NCBI GenBank assembly: GCA_004556745.1
Contig: SFFY01000006.1
Span: forward strand, 1-64,000
Reading direction: 5' to 3'
DNA from: Bacteroidales bacterium
Lineage (GTDB): Bacteria; Bacteroidota; Bacteroidia; Bacteroidales; Bacteroidaceae
DNA: 64,000 nt
Shown here: positions 24,004 to 32,491 of the stretch, in pieces
Layout: each line of letters starts with the position of its first letter
Position numbering within the stretch: position 1 is the stretch's first letter
Program-made: the position numbers and the translations under genes
The notes under the pieces: model-generated
The model's database searches: none
The model's input: only the letters and a program-made list of their open reading frames with translations
Told to the model about the DNA's origin: nothing

Positions 24004-25035
24004 ATGCTCAACCTACTCCTTATACTACTGGTACTGCTGATGTTTTTGGCCTTCTTTGAAGACTATATCTCGGAGCGCGACCGCCTGTGGCTCTTCGTCG
24101 GCGCGGCGGTCGTGATGGCATTAGTGGCGGGCTTCCGCCCCGACAACGTGGATAAGGACTACGACAACTATATCCGCTTCTACTATTCTTTCGACATCAC
24201 CACAGAGTTCACCTTTATCCTGATAGCGAACCTTATCCGCTTCACGATAGACAATTATTTATATGTATTTGTCATCTACGCCGCCCTGTGCATGGCGCTG
24301 GTGGTCTATTCCGTAAAAAACTTATCGGAGCTGTGGCTCTCCTCGCTGCTCATCTACTTTTCGCAGTATTTTATCCTGCACTGCATGACGCAGATACGCG
24401 TATCGGTGGCGGCAGGTTTCTTTTTATTAGCCTTGCCTTTTCTCTTTCAAAGAAAGATTGGCAAATTTCTGCTCACGCTGCTCGGCGCGGTGTCGTTCCA
24501 TTACTCTTCTATCGTCTATCTGTTCTTCTTCGCCTTAACAGGTAAGGAACTGAAAGGCAAATGGCTCGTCTTCTGGTGCAGCCTCATTCCCGTCTGCGCC
24601 GTGCTGTTTGTCATGAAGATTGGGCTCACGGCGGTTATTCCCATACCTTATATCGAAGAAAAGCTGCAGCTCTACGAAACGGTGGTGGCTAACGGCGAAG
24701 TGTCGGAGGTGTCGCCGTTCAACACGGTGCAATACCTGCGCATCGCCCTCGTATATTTTTTCATTTGGAAAAGCAAGGTCATCGCAGAGCATAATAAATA
24801 TATCTACCTGCTCATCAAGATTGAAATCATCGGTCTCTGCGCCATGTTCCTGCTGCCAGCCGTGCCCGTGCTGGCATTCCGCGTGAGCGAGATGATTTGC
24901 ATCGTCGAGGTCGTCCTCTACCCGCTTATGATCTACACCGTGCGCCCCGCATGGATTGGCAAGGCGGGCGTAACGACAGCCGCGTTCCTGCTCTTTGTCA
25001 TCTCCCTATTTTTCAACAAAATCCTTTACCTCTGA
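24004..25035 (+). CDS. EpsG-like polysaccharide polymerase
   Basis: The 343-aa integral membrane protein begins with a hydrophobic segment (LNLLLILLVLLMFLAFFEDY). It has the conserved EpsG segment GFRPDNVDKDYDNYIRFYY, followed by about nine further hydrophobic segments. The family is the functional counterpart of Wzy and joins repeat units at the periplasmic face. It lies between the Wzz and GT2 genes, 3 bp before the latter. Confidence 0.85.
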   Translation: MLNLLLILLVLLMFLAFFEDYISERDRLWLFVGAAVVMALVAGFRPDNVDKDYDNYIRFYYSFDITTEFTFILIANLIRFTIDNYLYVFVIYAALCMALVVYSVKNLSELWLSSLLIYFSQYFILHCMTQIRVSVAAGFFLLALPFLFQRKIGKFLLTLLGAVSFHYSSIVYLFFFALTGKELKGKWLVFWCSLIPVCAVLFVMKIGLTAVIPIPYIEEKLQLYETVVANGEVSEVSPFNTVQYLRIALVYFFIWKSKVIAEHNKYIYLLIKIEIIGLCAMFLLPAVPVLAFRVSEMICIVEVVLYPLMIYTVRPAWIGKAGVTTAAFLLFVISLFFNKILYL

Positions 25036-25038
25036 ACC

Positions 25039-25902
25039 ATGCAGCAAAGCACAAAAAACATAGCCATACTCATGGCGACCTACAACGGCGAGAAGTACCT
25101 ACGCGAGCAGTTGCAGTCGCTCTACAATCAGACTTACACTGATTGGACATTATATATCGGCGATGACGGTTCGAGCGACGGAACGGCGAGCATCGTAAGG
25201 GAATTTTCCCAGCGATACGGCAATATCGTTTTTCACCAAAACAGCGAGGGCAAAGGCGCGATGCGCAACTTCATGGACCTGCTTGCAGAGGCGGAAGCCG
25301 ACTACTATATGTTTTGCGACCAGGACGACGTGTGGCTGCCGCATAAGGTGGAAACCACGCTGCGGAAGATGCGGGAAATCGAAGCGGAAAACCGGCAACG
25401 CCCCGCCGTGGTCTGCTCTGACTTGAAGGTCGTAAACAAAAATCTGCAAACCATCGCGCCGTCCTTTTGGGAAATGTCGGAGATGCTGCCCGACCTGCTC
25501 GCTTCAAACTTCAACTACCTCGGCGTGCATTTCCTGGCCACCGGCTGCACCATGATGATTAACGCCGCCGCCAAGCGCATCGCTTTCCCCTACCCTCCCT
25601 GCGCCTTCATGCACGATGCCTGGCTCGTGATGAAAACAATGAAGGCAGGCGGCACGTTCGGCATCATCGGCGAACCGCTCATGCTCTACCGCCAACATGG
25701 AGGCAACGTGCTCGGCGCAGGCGACGTGAACCATTCAAGCCTGAACTACAAACTGCGCCATTTCAAAGTCCTGCAAGAGCAGAACAAAAAGATGTACTCC
25801 CTCGCCAACTATTTCGGTTACGGCTCTTGGCTGAAATTCATTTTTTATAAGGTGATGTATAAATGGCAGCTGCGCAAGGCTGGGCGCACGGGCATGCAAT
25901 AA
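25039..25902 (+). CDS. Family 2 glycosyltransferase (rhamnosyltransferase-like)
   Basis: The 287-aa GT-A enzyme has the nucleotide-sugar segment ILMATYNGEKYLREQL, DDGSSDG at 42-48, and the metal-binding DQDDVW block near residues 94-99. A C-terminal YRQHGGNVLGA segment is typical of WsaF/rhamnosyl-type GT2 proteins in polysaccharide loci. It is probably peripheral at the inner membrane. It is the only glycosyltransferase in the locus, so others must be encoded elsewhere. Confidence 0.92.
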   Translation: MQQSTKNIAILMATYNGEKYLREQLQSLYNQTYTDWTLYIGDDGSSDGTASIVREFSQRYGNIVFHQNSEGKGAMRNFMDLLAEAEADYYMFCDQDDVWLPHKVETTLRKMREIEAENRQRPAVVCSDLKVVNKNLQTIAPSFWEMSEMLPDLLASNFNYLGVHFLATGCTMMINAAAKRIAFPYPPCAFMHDAWLVMKTMKAGGTFGIIGEPLMLYRQHGGNVLGAGDVNHSSLNYKLRHFKVLQEQNKKMYSLANYFGYGSWLKFIFYKVMYKWQLRKAGRTGMQ

Positions 25903-25927
25903 CCTATTCCCCTCGGACAACTCAGAC

Positions 25928-27097
25928 ATGAAAGACGCCATACTCCTCTTTACGCTATGGGCGGCATCTGCTGCGCTGCGCGCCGGCATCCCCATCCTCG
26001 GCTTTTGGGGCGTTGACCCCGAAAACGCCACGAAGGCGCGCTACGCCGAAATGCGCCGAGCCGGTTTCGACATAAGCATGGACGGTTACAAGTCTTTGGA
26101 ACAAATCGTCCGCGCCCTCGACTGTGCACAGGCGGCGGGCATGAAACTGCTTGTGGCAGGCGACCAACTCGTGCTGCACCCGCGCGAAACCGCCGAGGCC
26201 ATACGCAACCACCCCGCACTCTTCGGCTACGTGCTCGGCGATGAGCCGCGCATGGAGGACTTTGAGGCATACAAGAAAAGATTTGACGCCATCAGCGCCG
26301 CCGACCCCGCGCACCTGTGCTACCAAAACCTTTTCCCCTACTATGGCGACGAACTTCTCGAAACCATCGGTGCGGCTTCGTATGAAGAATATTTGAGAAA
26401 GTTCAGCGAGATACCGCTGCCGCAAATCTCTTTCGACTTCTACCCTATTTGGGACTACGACATACGCCCCACGTGGTACTACACGCTCGAAGCCGTGCGC
26501 CGCGAAAGCCTCCGCACGGGCGTGCCCTTTTGGGCGTTCGTGCTTTCCACGCCCCACGTGGGCTATCCGCAGCCCACGCTCGAGATGCTGCGTCTGCAAA
26601 TCTACTCCAACCTTGCCTACGGCGCGCAGGCCATTCAATATTTCACTTTCCGCACGCCCCCGCAGGACGATACTTACGACTACCACAACGGCCCTATTAC
26701 CCTGGAAGGCAAAAAGACGGAAACATATAATATTGTCCGCGACATGAATCGCGAACTGCGCGAGGTCATTCCCTTTTTCGACGGCTGCACGGTGGAGCGC
26801 GTGGGACATCTGCTCGAAGTGCCGCTCGGCACGGAGCATTTCAACGGCGCGCCGCGCGGACTGCGCCGACTGAAAGTGGTGGGCACGCGCGGCGCCGTGG
26901 TTTCCGTGCTCCGCCAAGGAGAAAAACGCTACTTAGCCGTTGTGAATAAGGATTTTGAAACTGATTTGCGCGTAGACATCGCCTTTTCTTCGCCGCGCCG
27001 CCCGCTTTGGCCGAAAGAGTTCGCCAAAACGCCCGCAGCCGCTGCCCATTCCCTCTCGCTCTCGGGCGGCAACCTGCTTATTTTCGATTTGGACTAA
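25928..27097 (+). CDS. Secreted glycoside-hydrolase-like TIM-barrel protein
   Basis: The 389-aa protein has a short signal peptide (DAILLFTLWAASAALRAG). A (beta/alpha)8-like layout follows, with MRRAGFDISMDGY, HPALFGYVLGDEPRMEDF (D105/E106, a likely acid residue) and QISFDFYPIW. A second acidic candidate near YFTFRTPPQDD and a C-terminal beta domain complete it. The pattern resembles beta-galactosidase-like glycosidases of Bacteroidetes, but I cannot name the GH family. Its place as the last gene of the locus suggests trimming or turnover of the exported polysaccharide. Confidence 0.65.
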   Translation: MKDAILLFTLWAASAALRAGIPILGFWGVDPENATKARYAEMRRAGFDISMDGYKSLEQIVRALDCAQAAGMKLLVAGDQLVLHPRETAEAIRNHPALFGYVLGDEPRMEDFEAYKKRFDAISAADPAHLCYQNLFPYYGDELLETIGAASYEEYLRKFSEIPLPQISFDFYPIWDYDIRPTWYYTLEAVRRESLRTGVPFWAFVLSTPHVGYPQPTLEMLRLQIYSNLAYGAQAIQYFTFRTPPQDDTYDYHNGPITLEGKKTETYNIVRDMNRELREVIPFFDGCTVERVGHLLEVPLGTEHFNGAPRGLRRLKVVGTRGAVVSVLRQGEKRYLAVVNKDFETDLRVDIAFSSPRRPLWPKEFAKTPAAAAHSLSLSGGNLLIFDLD

Positions 27098-27118
27098 TAT
27101 ATTATATATATATGTATC

Positions 27119-27160
27119 ATGCAACAGCGCGGCAACCCATGGGTTGCCGCGCTGTTGCAT
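27119..27160. terminator. 42-bp perfect palindrome, bidirectional terminator
   Basis: The palindrome is centred on CCCATGGG with arms containing GCAACAGCGCGGCAA. It lies between two convergent genes (22 bp from each), so it most likely ends both transcripts. Confidence 0.85.
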
Positions 27161-27182
27161 TGTATTGATTTGAAAAATGTAT

Positions 27183-28961
27183 TTACGCTTCCTTGCGCTC
27201 GATGTAGGCAATCACGTCGCCCTTCTGCACGTGCGCTCCTTGCTTGGCATTGATTTCTACCAATTTGCCGCCAAGCGCAGCGGGAAGTTCAAGGATTTGT
27301 CCGTGCGTGTTCTCGATGTAGCAGAAGAAGTCGCCTTCTTTATACTCTTTGCCGATAAAGGGCTCGATGCTCTTGACGCATTCGCCATCGCCGCCGATTT
27401 CCCAAAGAACGGTGCCGCTTTCAGTTGCCACGATGGCATCGGCTTTGGCGTGCTTGAAGGCAGCAGCTTCTTCGAGGCTCATGCCGCTTGCCGTCTCCTT
27501 GTCGCGAGCGGCTTGCAGATCTGCGAGGAAACGCTTCTTGGCCGCACCGCTCTTATAGTCGCGATACTGCGTTTCGTGCATGGCAAACTCAAAGAGTTCT
27601 TCATCGTCTTCGCCGCGTTCCCAGCCGTTCTCTTCCATTTCCTTGATAAAGCGCGGAAGTTCGTCGGGATAGTAGCTCTGCGGGTCGGCATCGGTAAACT
27701 CAAAGCCTTTCTCTTTGGCGAGCTCGATGATTTCGGGCGCTACCTCGCCGGGCAGCTTGCCGCTCTTGCCGAGAATCATACCCCAAATGCTGTTGTCCAT
27801 CATCGTGTAGCGGGGCTTGCCCATTGAGTCGGTGAGGAGGTTCATCAGGGCGATGTTCTTCACATACTGCGAGAACGGCGTTACGAGGGGAGGATAACCC
27901 ACGCGCGGCCAAACGTATGCCACTTCGTCGAAGAGGCGCACGAGCAGGGCATCTTCCGAAAGGGGTTGCTTGCCCTGCTTCTCGCGGTTGCTGTTGATGG
28001 CGCTCATCACGCCCGTGAGGTCTGCCATCATCGAGCCCATCATGCCGCCGGGCAGGCCGCAGCCGAGCAGCAGCGACGACATCAGTTTGTTGCCGGGGTT
28101 CATGAAGTAGCCGAGGAAGTCGTCGATAAATTCCTGCGTAAGCTTACGGGCTTCCATATAGGCTTCCATGTTGATTTCGGGCACGTCGAAACCTGCGTTC
28201 TTGAGCATCGACTGCACAGAGATGATATCCGGGTGCACTTTGCCCCAAGAGAGCGGTTCGATGGCGGTATCGATTACGTCCGCGCCGTTTCGGCACACTT
28301 CGAGAACGCTCGCCATCGACAGGCCCGGGCCTGAGTGGCCGTGGTACTGGATAATGACTTCGGGATGCTTGTCCTTAATCATCTTCGTGAGTTTGCCGAG
28401 CATGGCGGGCTGTCCGATGCCGGCCATATCCTTCAGACAGATTTCGGGCGCGCCGGCTTCAATCAGCTGGTCGGCGATGTTGGCGTAGTACTCCGCCGTG
28501 TGAATGGGCGAGTTGGTGATGCAAAGGGTTGCCTGCGGGGTCATGCCGCCCTCGATGGCGTATTTGATGGAAGGAATGATGTTGCGCACATCGTTCAAGC
28601 CGCAGAAGATGCGGGTGATGTCCACACCCTGGGCGTGCTTTACCTTATACATCAGGCGGCGCACGTCGGCGGGCACGGGGAACATGCGCAGCGCGTTAAG
28701 GCCGCGGTCGAGCATGTGCGTCTTAATGCCAACTTCGTTGAAGGGCTTGGTAAAAGCGCGCACGGCTTTGTTGGGGTTTTCGCCATAAAGCAGATTGACC
28801 TGCTCGAAAGCGCCGCCGTTGGTCTCCACGCGGGAGAAGCAACCCATCTTTATAATAACCGGGGCAATGCGCTCCAACTGGTCTTTGCGCGGCTGGAACT
28901 TGCCCGACGACTGAAACATGTCGCGATAAACAAGGCTGAATTGGATTTTTCTTTTCGTCAT
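27183..28961 (-). CDS. Oxaloacetate decarboxylase alpha / pyruvate carboxylase B-like protein lacking the biotin lysine
   Basis: The 592-aa protein has a carboxyltransferase barrel with RDMFQSSGKF (13-22), RIFCGLNDVRN, the catalytic lysine motif CLKDMAG (K177) and the metal motif HGHSGPG (H207, H209). A C-terminal biotinyl/lipoyl-like domain follows. At the position of the biotinylated EAMKM the sequence reads ENTHGQ (550-555), so no modifiable lysine is present. In family enzymes carboxyl groups are moved between biotin and oxaloacetate or pyruvate. The substrate segment also departs from the RDxHQS pattern. The start at 28961 (MTKRKIQFS) fits the promoter at 29024-29055. The frame is open to 29012. 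Confidence 0.8.
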   Translation of the reverse strand: MTKRKIQFSLVYRDMFQSSGKFQPRKDQLERIAPVIIKMGCFSRVETNGGAFEQVNLLYGENPNKAVRAFTKPFNEVGIKTHMLDRGLNALRMFPVPADVRRLMYKVKHAQGVDITRIFCGLNDVRNIIPSIKYAIEGGMTPQATLCITNSPIHTAEYYANIADQLIEAGAPEICLKDMAGIGQPAMLGKLTKMIKDKHPEVIIQYHGHSGPGLSMASVLEVCRNGADVIDTAIEPLSWGKVHPDIISVQSMLKNAGFDVPEINMEAYMEARKLTQEFIDDFLGYFMNPGNKLMSSLLLGCGLPGGMMGSMMADLTGVMSAINSNREKQGKQPLSEDALLVRLFDEVAYVWPRVGYPPLVTPFSQYVKNIALMNLLTDSMGKPRYTMMDNSIWGMILGKSGKLPGEVAPEIIELAKEKGFEFTDADPQSYYPDELPRFIKEMEENGWERGEDDEELFEFAMHETQYRDYKSGAAKKRFLADLQAARDKETASGMSLEEAAAFKHAKADAIVATESGTVLWEIGGDGECVKSIEPFIGKEYKEGDFFCYIENTHGQILELPAALGGKLVEINAKQGAHVQKGDVIAYIERKEA

Positions 28962-29023
28962 AAAATGAATATGTACGTTGTTAATGTTTGATTTGCTTAT
29001 ATGGAAAAGCACAAAATGCGTTG

Positions 29024-29055
29024 CAAAAATACGATTTTATTTTCTTTTATACAAA
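29024..29055 (-). promoter_or_regulatory. Promoter of the carboxyltransferase-like gene
   Basis: On the minus strand, TTTG (29055-29052) and TATTTTTG (29031-29024) are 20 bp apart. Transcription would start near 29017, about 55 nt before the ATG at 28961. Confidence 0.6.
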
Positions 29056-29059
29056 AACC

Positions 29060-29091
29060 AATTGCACACAAAGCGGGGCCTGTGTGCAATT
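29060..29091 (-). terminator. Terminator after porX
   Basis: An 11-bp perfect stem (AATTGCACACA at 29060-29070 with 29081-29091) is followed on the minus strand by TTGGTTTTTG. It lies 44 bp beyond the porX stop codon. Confidence 0.7.
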
Positions 29092-29134
29092 AGAATAGAT
29101 TACAAAAGAATAAAAGGAGATTTATTGCTAAATA

Positions 29135-30685
29135 TCATCTCTTTTTCGGGCGCAGCGACACGAGGGGCACAATCATCTCGTCCATAGATACGCCGCCGTG
29201 CTGGAAGGTGTCTTTATAGTACTGCACGTAATAATTATAATTGTTGGGATAAGCGAAGAAGCGGGCACCAGTGGCGAAGATATAGGTTGTGGAAAGGTTG
29301 GGCGCGGGCAACTGAATGGTGCGCGGCTGCTTCACCTCAAATACCTCGCGGGCGTTGTAGTTGAGATTTTTGCCGAGTTTGTAGCGCAGGTTGGTGTTCA
29401 CGTTCTTGTCGCCCACCACCTTTGTCGGCTGGTCCACGCGAATGCTGCCGTGGTCGGTAGTGATGAGGATTTCGTAGTCGAGGCGCGCGAGGCGGTCGAA
29501 GAGTTCCTTGATGGGCGTGTGTTTGAACCACGAAAGCGTGATGCTGCGGTAGGCCGCCTCGTTGGCAGCCAGTTCGCGCACCATTTTCGACTCGGTGCGG
29601 GCGTGCGAGAGTATGTCGATGAAGTTTACCACCAACACGTTCAGCGGCGACTGCGTCAGCTCGTTCATCTGCGAGAGCAGGCGGTCGGCGGCAACCGAGT
29701 CGTTGAGCTTGTGGTATGTAAACGTTTCCTTGCGCCTGAAACGCGCCATTTGCTCACGCAGGAGTGCCTCTTCGTGGAGGTTCTTGCCCTCTTCGTCCTC
29801 CTCGTCCACCCAAAGTGCGGGGTACATTTCCTTGATTTGCAGGGGCATCAGTCCCGAGAAAATGGCGTTGCGGGCGTATTGCGTGGCGGTAGGCAAAATG
29901 CTGAAGTAGGCATCTTCGTCGATGTCGAAGTCATCGGCCAGTTCGCGGCTGAGCACGCGCCACTGGTCGAAGCGAAAATTATCTAGTACCAGCAGAAACA
30001 CCTTTTTGCCCGACGAGAGCAGGGGGAAGACGCGGCGCTTCATCACGTCGGGGCTAAGCATGGGGCGGTTGTCCGAGGCTGCGATCCACGCGGCGTAGTT
30101 CTTCATGATGAACTTGGCGAAATTTCTGTTGGCATCGGCTTTCTGCATTTGCAGCATCTCATTCATCGCGCCGTCGGTCTGCGAAAGTTCCAACTCCCAG
30201 TACACCAACTTTTTATAGAGTTCTTTCCAGCCCTCCGCATCAAGGTTTTCCGACATTTGAAGGTCAATTTTGGAAAACTCCTGCCGGTAACCCGTCTGCG
30301 TGGCTTCCTGCACGATTTCGCGGCGGTGTATGTTCTTCTTGATACTCAGCAGTATTTGGTTGGGATTGACGGGCTTGATGAGATAGTCGGCGATTTTCGC
30401 GCCGATGGCCTGGTCCATAATATTTTCTTCCTCGTTTTTCGTCACCATCACCACGGGCGTATTCACCCCGCGCTCTTTCAGCTGCGAAAGCGTTTCGAGG
30501 CCGCTGAGGCCTGGCATGTTTTCATCGAGAAATATCAGGTCGAAATCTTCTTTCTCGCACAGTTCGAGCGCGTCCGATCCGTTGGAAGCGGAGGATATAT
30601 CATAACCTTTCTTTTCGAGAAACAAGATGTGGGCGCGGAGCAAGTCAATCTCGTCGTCCACCCAAAGCAGTCTGCCGTTTGTCAT
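29135..30685 (-). CDS. porX: PorX: response regulator fused to a PglZ/alkaline-phosphatase-like domain
   Basis: The 516-aa protein starts MTNGRLLWVDDE. The CheY-like receiver has the acidic pair D10/D11, phospho-acceptor D54 (LIFLDENMPG) and the conserved lysine in VMVTKNEEE. A helical linker follows. The C-terminal PglZ domain has the metal-site segments FLLVLDNFRFDQW and ITTDHGSIRVDQP. PorX is the regulator of type IX secretion in Porphyromonas and other Bacteroidetes. An open frame extends to 30736, but the start at 30685 places the receiver correctly. No porY kinase gene is adjacent. Confidence 0.92.
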   Translation of the reverse strand: MTNGRLLWVDDEIDLLRAHILFLEKKGYDISSASNGSDALELCEKEDFDLIFLDENMPGLSGLETLSQLKERGVNTPVVMVTKNEEENIMDQAIGAKIADYLIKPVNPNQILLSIKKNIHRREIVQEATQTGYRQEFSKIDLQMSENLDAEGWKELYKKLVYWELELSQTDGAMNEMLQMQKADANRNFAKFIMKNYAAWIAASDNRPMLSPDVMKRRVFPLLSSGKKVFLLVLDNFRFDQWRVLSRELADDFDIDEDAYFSILPTATQYARNAIFSGLMPLQIKEMYPALWVDEEDEEGKNLHEEALLREQMARFRRKETFTYHKLNDSVAADRLLSQMNELTQSPLNVLVVNFIDILSHARTESKMVRELAANEAAYRSITLSWFKHTPIKELFDRLARLDYEILITTDHGSIRVDQPTKVVGDKNVNTNLRYKLGKNLNYNAREVFEVKQPRTIQLPAPNLSTTYIFATGARFFAYPNNYNYYVQYYKDTFQHGGVSMDEMIVPLVSLRPKKR

Positions 30686-31130
30686 TGCGGTACAATATAA
30701 ATTCAAAGGCGAAGTTACGGAAAAAAGGCGCAGCACGCCTTCTCATGATGCTTAAAAATGCCTATTATCACGTATGAGAATGGCAAAAATAGTAATTTTG
30801 CAGAAGATTTCATGCTTTGCAAATACAATACCCCGTGCACCGCGCTGCGCAGAAAGACAACTGAAAGTTGTCAGAAAGTTGTCCCGGTTGTCGTCATAAT
30901 AAAACGGCAGCATAGACAATAAGTTGTCAAAAGTTGTCCCGGTTGTCGTAATAATAAAAACGACAACATAGACAACTATAGACAACTCAGAGACTGACAT
31001 TCATACGCTTAATATGACGACAACAGAGACAACGGGGCGTATTTTATACGCCCGCAGCGCTATATAAGATATAAACCATCTTTCATATTTTATTTGCAGT
31101 TCCTTCCACCTCCCACTCATTATATATATT
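30686..31130. repeat. Non-coding region with a 55-bp-spaced direct repeat
   Basis: I see no gene in this 445-bp gap. Two related segments beginning AAAGTTGTCCCGGTTGTCGT start at 30875 and 30930, a 55-bp period. AGTTGTC and GACAACT occur repeatedly in both orientations. A hairpin GGGCGTA-TTTTA-TACGCCC is at 31035-31053. A possible -7 box TAATTTTG lies at 30793-30800. Confidence 0.6.
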
Positions 31131-32027
31131 ATGACAACAACCTCTTCACGCGAGCACAGCATCTACCGCATCACGCTCCTGGGCAGCGCGGGCAACGTGC
31201 TGTTGCTCATCTTCAAGTTCGTGGCGGGTATCCTCGGCGGCAGCGCGGCCATGATAGCAGACGCCGTGCATTCGCTTTCCGATTTTGCCACCGACATCGT
31301 TGTCCTGCTCTTCGTGCGCCTTTCCGGCCGCCCCTCCGATAGCGACCACGATTTCGGCCATGGCAAATACGAAACGCTCGCTACCGTAATCGTAGGCCTC
31401 ATGCTCATGGCCGTCGGCATCGGCGTGCTTTGGAACGGTGCGGCGGCCATCTACCGCAGCATCAATGGCGAAATCCTGCCGCAACCCGGCAACATCGCGC
31501 TCATAGCCGCCCTCGTGTCCATCGTTGTCAAGGAACTGCTCTATCAGGCAACGGTGCGCGTAGGCCGCTCCACGGGCTCGCAGGCCGTCGTGGCCAATGC
31601 GTGGCATCATCGCAGCGACGCCCTCTCGTCCATCGGCACCACCCTCGGCATCGGCGGCGCGATCCTCTTGGGCGAGAACTGGCGCGTGCTCGACCCCATT
31701 GCCGCACTCGTCGTGAGCTTCTTTATCATCAAAGTCGCCCTGCGCCTCTTCCTCCCGGGCATGGAGGAACTGCTCGAAAAGTCGCTGCCCGAAACAGAGG
31801 AAGACTTTATCATCGACACCATCCTCGAAGAACCCGGCACTTCCGACCCGCACAACCTGCGCACCCGCCGCATCGGCAGCTATTGCGCCATTGAAGTTCA
31901 CTTCCGCATGGCGGGCACCACCACCATCAACGACGCCCACGCCGCTACCCGTCGCATCGAGGACAAGCTCCGCGCCCGCTTCGGTGCGCACACCATAATC
32001 AATACGCACGTGGAGCCAGTGAAATAG
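31131..32027 (+). CDS. Cation diffusion facilitator (zinc/iron efflux) transporter
   Basis: The 298-aa protein has about six membrane segments. The metal-site motif in helix 2 is IADAVHSLSDFATD (D44, H47, D51). The loop SDHDFGHGKYE and the helix 5 motif WHHRSDALSS are also intact. A cytosolic C-terminal domain follows (RTRRIGSYCAIEVHFRM). It exports divalent cations, probably Zn2+ or Fe2+, in exchange for protons. It stands alone, with an A/T-rich leader and the initiator ATG in TATATATTATG. Confidence 0.93.
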   Translation: MTTTSSREHSIYRITLLGSAGNVLLLIFKFVAGILGGSAAMIADAVHSLSDFATDIVVLLFVRLSGRPSDSDHDFGHGKYETLATVIVGLMLMAVGIGVLWNGAAAIYRSINGEILPQPGNIALIAALVSIVVKELLYQATVRVGRSTGSQAVVANAWHHRSDALSSIGTTLGIGGAILLGENWRVLDPIAALVVSFFIIKVALRLFLPGMEELLEKSLPETEEDFIIDTILEEPGTSDPHNLRTRRIGSYCAIEVHFRMAGTTTINDAHAATRRIEDKLRARFGAHTIINTHVEPVK

Positions 32028-32076
32028 GATTTTCCACCTGAAATAGCTGCCCCGCATATAGGGCAGCATCTGCTAT

Positions 32077-32112
32077 CTCCGAGCAAGTTTTTACTTTCTC
32101 GGAGATATTTTT
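32077..32112 (+). terminator. Hairpin after the cation transporter
   Basis: CTCCGAG (32077-32083) and CTCGGAG (32098-32104) form a stem followed by TATTTTTT. A shorter hairpin CTGCCC/GGGCAG (32047-32066) precedes it. The same hairpin with different arms precedes copy 3 of the palindrome-array element, so it may belong to that element. Confidence 0.5.
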
Positions 32113-32124
32113 TATTATCAGCAA

Positions 32125-32264
32125 GATATTTTTTACTATCCTATAAGAAATAGTTTGTTACAAAGTTTGTAACATGTATTACAAAGTTTGTAACACGTGT
32201 TAGCAAGTTTATAACAAGCGTTACAAAGTTTGTAACAAAAAATATCTGCGCAGACAGTAAAAAA
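32125..32264 (-). repeat. Composite palindrome-array element, copy 2 (core inverted)
   Basis: Four 21-bp-spaced palindromes start at 32157, 32178, 32199 and 32220. Read on the minus strand, the end motifs and the spacer order (GCTT, ACACGT, ATACAT) match copies 1 and 3. The outer flanks, the left hairpin-TATTTTTT block and the right TTTCAAGGAGAAAGGAA block, match copy 3 on the plus strand. Only the core between the short TTTTTTACTATC-type inverted repeats is therefore turned around. The element fills most of the gap 32028-32491. Confidence 0.75.
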
Positions 32265-32427
32265 TTGCTTGATGATAGGGAAAAATTTCAAGGAGAAAGG
32301 AAGAAATTGCTCGGCGACGCGAAAGAGACATCCCAAAGGCGTATTGATTTTAAGCAAGGTCATCCAACTCATCGCGTATATATAAATATGTATGCCCCTT
32401 TCTGCGCAGAAAATACGTAATAATTTT

Positions 32428-32458
32428 TTTGCACTTTCGTAAACAACACTTAACTTTG
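32428..32458 (+). promoter_or_regulatory. Promoter of the phosphate transporter gene
   Basis: TTTG (32428-32431) and TAACTTTG (32451-32458) are 19 bp apart, an exact match to the Bacteroidetes pattern. The start codon is 34 bp beyond the -7 box. Confidence 0.7.
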
Positions 32459-32491
32459 TAGCAGAAAAACGTTTTTCTCTATATATCTCTT

